Part shown: one piece after another, positions 58,622-64,000 of the stretch
Layout of the letters: the number at the start of each line of letters is the position of its first letter
Position numbering within the stretch: the stretch's first letter is position 1
Source: CAYJLW01 sp964370965
GTDB lineage: Bacteria > Actinomycetota > Acidimicrobiia > UBA2766
Direction of reading: 5' to 3'
Assembly: GCA_964370965.1 (NCBI GenBank)
Contig: CAYJLW010000003.1
Span: 1-64,000, forward strand
Length of the DNA stretch: 64,000 bases
The notes under the pieces: model-generated
The model's database searches: none
Told to the model about the DNA's origin: nothing
The model's input: the letters and a program-made list of their open reading frames with translations, nothing else
Translations under genes and position numbers: made by a program

Positions 58622-60868
58622 TCAGGCGCCCGTGGCGTCCGCCGCGCAGTCGTACAGCTCGGATCGGGGCCCGCTCCCTCCGTAGTCCCCGGGATCGACG
58701 AGGTCGCAGCGGTCGCGCACCCACTCCTCGCGGGCGCTGTTGGCGCTGCGGCCGGGGCCGGGCACGTCTCCGAGGAGGACGAAGCGGAGCCTGCCCTCCT
58801 GCACGTGGCGGGCGAGTTGTCTCTCTGTGGGTGTCGGGTCGGAGCCGTTGAAGCCGCCCATGGCCATGACCGGAATACCGCCGGTGGCGAGCATGATCGC
58901 CCCCGCCGGCCGGGAGCTCGTCGCCGCCACGAGCCACGTCTCGCCGTGACGGTTCTCCTTGAGATACCTGATGAGGTCTTCGTCGATCCCCGGGAAGGCT
59001 CCGCGGCCTCGTTGGGCGCGGGCATCTCCCGGCACACCGTTGCCCGGCGAGGAGTTCGGCGGCGGGCCCGCCATCGCGGGCGACCCGAATCCCGGTCCCC
59101 CGCCCGGGCCCGCGCCCGGGAGGCCACCGGTGGGGCCGAACGCGTCCGGGGCCGTGGCGGGGCCGCCCGGCATGGCGGCCGGGCCGAACCCGGGGCCCCC
59201 GCCGGGGCCGCCGGGGCCGCCGGCTGTGGCCGGGCCCGCGGCCGGACCCATGCCGAAGGACGTCGACAGCGGCGTGAGGGCGTAGGCCCCGGACCCGGCG
59301 AGGATCGCCAGCAGGCCGGCGGCCACGGCCGTCGCCGCCAGCGGACGCCCGGCACCCGCCACGTAGTGGCGCACGAGCAGGGCCACTACGGCCACCCCGC
59401 CGGCGAGCACGACCACAGGCCGCAGCCAGGGCTGCCAGTCGGGCGTGCGCCCGAGGAGGAGGACGGCGACGCCCGCCGTCACCATGACCCCACCCGCCGT
59501 CGTCCACGCCGCCCCCGCGGAGCGGCTCCTCCAGAGATCGACGGCGCCCATGCCCACGAGGGCGGCGATTCCGGGCCCCAGAGCGATGGCGTAGTAGGGG
59601 TGGTATATCCCCTGCGCGAACGAGAAGACGGCGAAGTGCAGGAGGAGCCAGCCGCCGAAGAGCAGGTACAGCGCCCTGTGCACGTCGCCACGGGGCCGCC
59701 GCCGCCACAGGACGAGGCCGGCGACGAGACAGATCGCCGCGAGGGGGAGGAGCCAGGCGATCTGGCCGCCGTTCTGGGCGTCGAAGAGGCGCAACGGGCC
59801 CGCCCCCTGGTCGAAGCCGGGCGCGCCTCCGCGCCCGCCCGGTGCGCCTGCTCCGCCCGGCCCGGGTGCACCCGGGCCGCCCGGTCCGGGTGCCTGCCCT
59901 GAGGGGCCGCCCGCGGCCGCGGGCCCGTCCGGGCCACCAGGGGGGCGCCCACCGGGGCTCACCCCCTGGCCGAAGATGCGCCCGAGGCCGTTGTAGCCCA
60001 GAGCGAGCTCCAGGGCGGAGTTGTCCGTGGAACCCCCGATGTACGGACGGGACGACGCCGGCACGAGCTCCACGGCGCCCGCCCACAGACCCGACACGAC
60101 GAGGAGCACGCCTCCGGCGGCGGCGAGTTGCAGAACGCGTGTGCGTGCCCGGGGGCGGCCGGCGACCAGGTACGTGACGCCGATCGCCGGGACCACGATC
60201 CACGCCTGGAGCATCTTGGTGTTGAAGCCGAGGCCCACGCAGGCAAGGGCGCCCAGCAGCCAGCCGGTGCGCCCGCTCTCCACGGCACGCATGGTGGCCC
60301 AGGCGGCGAGGACGAGGAGGAGCACCAGGAGGGTGTCAGGGATGTTGGAGCGTGTGACGGCCACCGTGACGGGTGTGAGGGCGAGCACGAGAGCAGCCAA
60401 GAGGGCGGCGGTGTGGCCGGCCGCGCGCCGCACGGTGGCGTGGAGGACGCCGACGGCGGCGACGCCCATGAGCGCCTGCGGGAGAAGGATCGACCAGCTC
60501 GAGAAGCCGAAGAGGCGGGCCGAGAGCACCGGCGCCCAGAGCGCCAGCGGCGGCTTGTCCACCGTGATGAAGTTCGCGGCGTCCAGGGAGCCGAAGAACA
60601 TCGCCTTCCAGCTCTTCGTCCCGGCGAGGACGGCGGTGGCGTAGTAGTCGTTCGACATGCCGTTGCGCGAGAGCGCCCACGTGTAGAGGAAGGCGGCCAG
60701 GCCGAGGATGCCCAGCAGAGCGGGACGCGACCAGCCGGGGTCTTCCGGCCGTCCCCTCACGAAACGACGGAACCGCCCTGGTGGCAGCGGGGCGGCGCCG
60801 GCGCGGGGGGCGGGGGGAGCAGGAGCGGGTGCCGCCTCGGGCGGCCGCGGCTGCGTCATGGTGGTCAT
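58622..60868 (-). CDS. GT39/ArnT-like polyprenol-phosphate-mannosyltransferase family membrane protein
   Basis: A protein of 748 residues with about 12 helices. The N-terminal membrane segment LLGILGLAAFLYTWALSRNG is followed by NDYYATAVLAGTKSWKAMFFG and NFITVDKPPLALW, the acidic-Lys-Pro-Pro motif of the PMT_2/ArnT family, and TRSNIPDTLLVLL. Two Gly/Pro/Ala-rich loops (about 320-375 and 575-640) are unusual inserts. The C-terminus (TERQLARHVQEGRLRFVLLGD) is an extracytoplasmic domain. Members transfer sugars from polyprenyl phosphates to lipids or proteins. The start is ATG at 60868; ATG at 60859 is an alternative. Confidence 0.85.
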   Translation of the reverse strand: MTTMTQPRPPEAAPAPAPPAPRAGAAPLPPGRFRRFVRGRPEDPGWSRPALLGILGLAAFLYTWALSRNGMSNDYYATAVLAGTKSWKAMFFGSLDAANFITVDKPPLALWAPVLSARLFGFSSWSILLPQALMGVAAVGVLHATVRRAAGHTAALLAALVLALTPVTVAVTRSNIPDTLLVLLLVLAAWATMRAVESGRTGWLLGALACVGLGFNTKMLQAWIVVPAIGVTYLVAGRPRARTRVLQLAAAGGVLLVVSGLWAGAVELVPASSRPYIGGSTDNSALELALGYNGLGRIFGQGVSPGGRPPGGPDGPAAAGGPSGQAPGPGGPGAPGPGGAGAPGGRGGAPGFDQGAGPLRLFDAQNGGQIAWLLPLAAICLVAGLVLWRRRPRGDVHRALYLLFGGWLLLHFAVFSFAQGIYHPYYAIALGPGIAALVGMGAVDLWRSRSAGAAWTTAGGVMVTAGVAVLLLGRTPDWQPWLRPVVVLAGGVAVVALLVRHYVAGAGRPLAATAVAAGLLAILAGSGAYALTPLSTSFGMGPAAGPATAGGPGGPGGGPGFGPAAMPGGPATAPDAFGPTGGLPGAGPGGGPGFGSPAMAGPPPNSSPGNGVPGDARAQRGRGAFPGIDEDLIRYLKENRHGETWLVAATSSRPAGAIMLATGGIPVMAMGGFNGSDPTPTERQLARHVQEGRLRFVLLGDVPGPGRSANSAREEWVRDRCDLVDPGDYGGSGPRSELYDCAADATGA

Positions 60869-60921
60869 CGCGGCTGTTCTCCTCGCCGGCGGTACGGACT
60901 GACACAACGGCTACCAGCGCG

Positions 60922-60943
60922 TTCTCGGAGAACTTTGAGAACG
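60922..60943. promoter_or_regulatory. Palindrome upstream of the GT39 gene
   Basis: GTTCTCGGAGAAC (60922-60934) is a perfect palindrome with a 1-base centre, and a third half-site GAGAAC follows at 60938-60943. It lies 54-75 bases upstream of the GT39 start and could be an operator. Confidence 0.4.
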
Positions 60944-60987
60944 GCCGGACAAGCGGGGCCGGCGTTGCGTGTCGCGCGAGTGCGGCC

Positions 60988-61275
60988 TCAGCCGAGCGCG
61001 TGCACGTAGATGTCGTAGGCGGCGTTTGTGTCACCGGCGACATGGATGTTGGAGGTGGCGCCGGCGATGTCAGTGCAGCCGCTGGCGTCTGCTTCGCAGC
61101 GTTGCCGCCGGCAGGTGCAGGTACCCGGGAGGATCTAGACGCCGTTGGTCGTCGTGAGCGCGGCTCCGACCTGGACGTCGCCTGTGACTATGGGAGGGGA
61201 GACGCAGACGGGCGGCACACACCCGCCCACGCCCAGGGCCAGCGCGGAGACCAGGACGACAAGCCGCCATCGCAT
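60988..61275 (-). pseudogene. Ig-like-repeat lipoprotein interrupted by an in-frame amber codon
   Basis: The frame starts ATG at 61275 with a lipoprotein-like signal (ALALGVGGC) nearly identical at its start (MRWRLVV) to the propeller protein upstream. It continues through GDVQVGAALTTTNGV to TAG (61137-61135) and then, in the same frame, to QRCEADASGCTDIAGATSN and GDTNAAYDIYVHALG before TGA. The family pattern is VGxxLTxxxGxW...QRCDxxGxxCxxIAGAT; the TAG replaces the conserved Trp codon TGG. It is a single-base nonsense mutation, a recoded position or a sequencing error. Confidence 0.65.
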
Positions 61276-61299
61276 CGGAGCATCCGTCTCGCGGCGCCT

Positions 61300-62613
61300 T
61301 CAGCCCCGGTCTCGCACGAAGGCGTCCTCCAGGAAGTTCGTGTCCTCGGGAACGAGGTTCGTCGCCGACGACGTGAAGGCGACGAAGCGGCCGGTGTTGC
61401 TGATCGAGGGGAATGCGGACCAGGCGTTTCCCGGGGTGCCGTCGGTGGCCACCGACACCCGCGTCGTCGAGGCGGTGTTGCGGTCGTGGACGAAGACGTC
61501 GGCCTGGCCGTTGGTGTCGCCGGCGACCAGGTTCGTGGCCTCGGAGTAGTAGGTGACGAAGCGGGCGTCCGGGGTCATCGCCAGCATCCAACCGACGTGC
61601 GCGTCGCCCTGCGTGCCGTCGGTGGCCACGGTAACTCGCGTGGTCCTGGCCGGACCGTCACCGCTGGCGCGGTCGTGCACGAAGGCGTCGGAGCGTCCGT
61701 TGGTGTCGCCGGCGACGAGATTGCTGGCGGAGGACGTGAAGGCGACATGCATGCCGTCACCGCTGACCGAAGGCGAGCCGGAGCCGCCGTTGCCCTGGGC
61801 GCCGCTCGCGGCGACTGAGACCCGCACCGCGGCGCCGGCGAGGCGGTCCCACACGAAGACATCCGTCCTGGCGTTCGTGTCCCGCGTGACGAGGTTGGAT
61901 GCTGCCGACTCGAAGGCGACGTAGCGGCCGTTCGGGCTCATCGACGGCCCCTGCGAGTAGCCGTCGGCCTCGCCTCCCGAGGGGGTCTCCGAGACCCGGG
62001 TCGTCGTCGCTGCCACCGTGTCCCGGAGGAACACGTGTCCGAAGCCGCTGTCGGGAAGGACGAGGTTCGACCGCCATGACGCGAAGGCGACGTAGCGGCC
62101 GTTGGCGCTGATCTGCGGCTGCACGCAGTCGTCGTCGGCCTGGGTGCCGTCGGTGGCGACGGACGCTCGTGTCGTGGTGGCGTTCTGGCGGTCACGGACG
62201 AATATGTCGTCCGCGTGGTTGGTGTCTCCGGTGACGAGGTTGGAGGCGTGCGACCTGAAAGCCACATAGCGGCCGTCGGAGCTGATGTCGACCTCCGAGG
62301 ATCCGGCGTTGGCCTGGGCGCCCGCGGTGGAGACGGACTCGCGGGTGGTCGCGCCCGTCTGGCGGTCACGGACGAAGATGTCGGGGGCGCCATTCGTGTC
62401 GCCAGGGACGAGGTTCGACGCCCATGACGCGAAGGCGACGTAGCGACCGTTCCCGCTGATCACACTGGTTGACGACCAGTCGTTGGCCTGCGTGCCGTCG
62501 CCGGCGACCGAGACCCGCGTCGTCGTGGGTTCGGCCCCGAGGGCGCCGGGTGGGAGACACAGGCCCGCGCCCAGGGCGAGGACGGAAACCGAGACGACCA
62601 GCCGCCAGCGCAT
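61300..62613 (-). CDS. Secreted seven-blade WD40-like (PD40/TolB-type) propeller protein
   Basis: A protein of 437 residues. A signal peptide (about 1-26, ending GALGA) is followed by seven repeats of about 55 residues with the pattern NGRYVAFASxASNLVxGDTNGxxDVFVRDRxT, then TTRVSVAxDGTQ. Seven units make one complete propeller. The units are closely alike, so they were probably duplicated recently. The start ATG at 62613 has GGGAG upstream. The same blade type builds the N-terminus of the giant protein at 21276. The function is unknown; binding of a ligand at the surface is likely. Confidence 0.85.
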   Translation of the reverse strand: MRWRLVVSVSVLALGAGLCLPPGALGAEPTTTRVSVAGDGTQANDWSSTSVISGNGRYVAFASWASNLVPGDTNGAPDIFVRDRQTGATTRESVSTAGAQANAGSSEVDISSDGRYVAFRSHASNLVTGDTNHADDIFVRDRQNATTTRASVATDGTQADDDCVQPQISANGRYVAFASWRSNLVLPDSGFGHVFLRDTVAATTTRVSETPSGGEADGYSQGPSMSPNGRYVAFESAASNLVTRDTNARTDVFVWDRLAGAAVRVSVAASGAQGNGGSGSPSVSGDGMHVAFTSSASNLVAGDTNGRSDAFVHDRASGDGPARTTRVTVATDGTQGDAHVGWMLAMTPDARFVTYYSEATNLVAGDTNGQADVFVHDRNTASTTRVSVATDGTPGNAWSAFPSISNTGRFVAFTSSATNLVPEDTNFLEDAFVRDRG

Positions 62614-62739
62614 CGAGACACTCCCTCTTCCGACGATCACCCGCGACACGAACGCCCGCCGGCCCACGGTAACAGGGCGCGTGCGCCGGATGAATCGCGG
62701 AAACGGCAAAGATCGCGCGTAAGGGGGACTTCACCCCAT

Positions 62740-62928
62740 GTGGCGCACGAAGGCCTGAATCGAATCCCGCCGACGTCCGCCTCGCCGTTGGTGTACACCG
62801 ACGGGGAGGGCGAGATCATCTGCGCGGGTTCGAACCGCTTCTACACCCTCCGCGAAATCGTGCACGCCCGCCTCCCCTGCGTCCACTACCGGCTGTGCCC
62901 CCCGCCCGCCGAGGCGCTGTCGCGATGA
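62740..62928 (+). CDS. Possible small protein overlapping the nhaA 3' end
   Basis: A frame of 62 codons with strong G/C third positions and natural composition (PLVYTDGEGEIICAGSNRFY, TLREIVHARLPCVHYRLCPP). Its second half is antisense to the low-complexity tail of nhaA. The GTG start has GGGGGA upstream at a long distance. I do not recognise it. Confidence 0.35.
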   Translation: MAHEGLNRIPPTSASPLVYTDGEGEIICAGSNRFYTLREIVHARLPCVHYRLCPPPAEALSR

Positions 62929-64000
62929 CGGCAACGCCCAGCAACCCGCTCACGGCGGAGCCGGCGAGGATGCCGATCTTGCCGGCGTCCAAGGCGGCGC
63001 CGGTGAGGGCGAGGTCGGCGACGAAGAGCGACACGGTGAAGCCGATCCCGCCCAGGGCGGCGGCACCGAGGACGTGGCGCCGGCGGACGCCCGCCGGGAG
63101 CGTGCCGAGGCCGCTGCGCACGGCGATCGCGGTGGCGGCGGCGATCCCGGCTGCTTTGCCCACGACCAGGCCGAGCACGACGCCGAGCGTGACGGGGCTC
63201 GTGGCCGCCGCGGCGATCGCGGCGGCCCCTACCGAGACGCCGGCGTTGGCGAGGCCGAAGAGGGGCACGACGAGGAAGCTCGACCAGGGATGGAGGACGT
63301 GCTCGAGGCGCTCCAGGACGCGGCGGCCGCGGAAGGGCCGGGCCGGCGTGAGGAGGCCGAGAGCGACACCGGCGAGCGTGGCGTGGAGTCCCGCCTCGTG
63401 CAGGGCCAGCCAGAGGACGACGCCGGGTATCACGTAGGCGAAGGGGCGGGAGACCTGCAACGCCCGCAGGGCAACGACGGCACCGACCACTCCGGCCGCG
63501 ACACCCAGCCAAACCCAGGCGACACCGCCGGAGTAGAAGAGGGCGATGACGACGATGGCCCCCACGTCGTCCACGATCGCCAGTGTGAGGAGGAAGAGAC
63601 GCAGACCGCGGGGGACCCGGCTCCCGAGGAGCGCGAGGACTCCCACAGCGAAGGCGATGTCGGTCGCCATGGGTATCCCCCAACCTCGCCCTCCGGGCCC
63701 GCCGACGTTCACGAGGGCGTAGATCGCCGCCGGCAGCACCATCCCGCCCACGGCGGCCATGCCCGGCAGGAGCGCCGTGCGAGGGCGGCGGAGCTCGCCC
63801 ACGACGAGCTCGCGTTTGATCTCGAGGCCGACGACGAAGAAGAAGAGCGCCATGAGGCCCTCGTTCACCCAGTGGCGGAGGTCAAGGCGCAGGGCGAGGT
63901 CCCCGCTGCCGAGGCCGACCTCGCTGCTCCAGAACGAGGCGTAGGCGTCGCTCCAGGGACTGTTCGCCCAGATGACGCCCAGGAGGGCGGCGGCGAGGAG
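62816..64000 (-). CDS. nhaA: Na+/H+ antiporter NhaA, N-terminus cut by the window edge
   Basis: The frame is open through the right edge and covers 394 residues. It starts inside the first helix (LLAAALLGVIWANSPW) and includes RHWVNEGLMALFFFVVGLEIKRELVVGEL, GIPMATDIAFAVGVLALLG with the essential Asp pair of NhaA in TDIAF and AIVDDVGAIVVIALFY, and GIGFTVSLFVADLAL. It exchanges Na+ for protons. The final 30 residues are Gly/Arg/Ser-rich and antisense to a possible small gene. Confidence 0.93.
   Translation of the reverse strand, partial: LLAAALLGVIWANSPWSDAYASFWSSEVGLGSGDLALRLDLRHWVNEGLMALFFFVVGLEIKRELVVGELRRPRTALLPGMAAVGGMVLPAAIYALVNVGGPGGRGWGIPMATDIAFAVGVLALLGSRVPRGLRLFLLTLAIVDDVGAIVVIALFYSGGVAWVWLGVAAGVVGAVVALRALQVSRPFAYVIPGVVLWLALHEAGLHATLAGVALGLLTPARPFRGRRVLERLEHVLHPWSSFLVVPLFGLANAGVSVGAAAIAAAATSPVTLGVVLGLVVGKAAGIAAATAIAVRSGLGTLPAGVRRRHVLGAAALGGIGFTVSLFVADLALTGAALDAGKIGILAGSAVSGLLGVAVIATAPRRAGGTAGSGRRGGGRARFRGGCRSGSNPRR

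Noticed and set aside
60922..60943. LexA/SOS box upstream of GT39
   Set aside because: The actinobacterial SOS box is GAAC-N4-GTTC; here the order is GTTCTC-GAGAAC, so it is a different palindrome.

Overview
The window is a high-G+C stretch (roughly 70 percent by eye) with dense genes, many 4-base stop/start overlaps, GTG and TTG starts and very G/C-rich third codon positions. Gene content points to an actinobacterium: a DUF2510 protein, an F420-type LLM oxidoreductase, BldC/excisionase-like HTH proteins and promoters that look leaderless. Acidimicrobiia or a neighbouring uncultured group is my guess, not a demonstration. Two runs of exactly ten N (44936-44945 and 47304-47313) show a scaffolded draft assembly, and both lie among repeats.

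Layout. 1-4204: a minus-strand sigma-like/zinc-finger fusion cut by the left edge, a thiolase-fold/DUF35 pair and a patatin. 4317-4954: an HTH/PIN toxin-antitoxin pair. 5134-16678: a respiratory complex I operon in the order nuoA-B-C-D-H-I-J-K-L-M-N, with no nuoE, nuoF or nuoG, followed by a MidA/NDUFAF7-type methyltransferase. The place where nuoEFG would sit holds an array of hairpins and 30-bp repeats. 16783-20458: a Phd/RelE pair, a P-type cation ATPase and tRNA-Tyr. 20591-32587: a small LuxR-type regulator, a giant secreted protein of about 2880 residues (propeller blades, PKD domains, long helical region) and a large LuxR/LAL regulator. 32878-44626: an FtsX-like ABC exporter, pabB-pabC, a small protein of unknown family, transaldolase, a VapBC pair, an orphan DNA methyltransferase, a GNAT enzyme and a four-gene molybdate operon (regulator, modA, modB, modC).

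44627-47651 is repeat-rich and gap-broken, with a GH114-type secreted protein and tRNA-Thr. 47652-52502: a LURP-one/scramblase-like protein, an F420-type oxidoreductase, a Phd/PIN pair, two unknown genes and a DUF1275 membrane protein. 52573-57786: an operon of a TetR regulator, two FAD-linked oxidases and a CCG-domain iron-sulfur protein, with two identical-spaced operators upstream. 58051-64000: a second copy of the unknown small family, a GT39-type mannosyltransferase, an Ig-like lipoprotein gene broken by an in-frame amber codon, a seven-blade propeller protein and nhaA running off the right edge.

The main themes are: an 11-subunit complex I with a co-transcribed maturation methyltransferase; four toxin-antitoxin pairs whose promoters share one compact design (TANNNT, 7-8 nt, ATG, with palindromes over the start); several families of short dispersed palindromic repeats, one of which has entered the pabB reading frame; and a giant secreted propeller/PKD protein paired with regulators.
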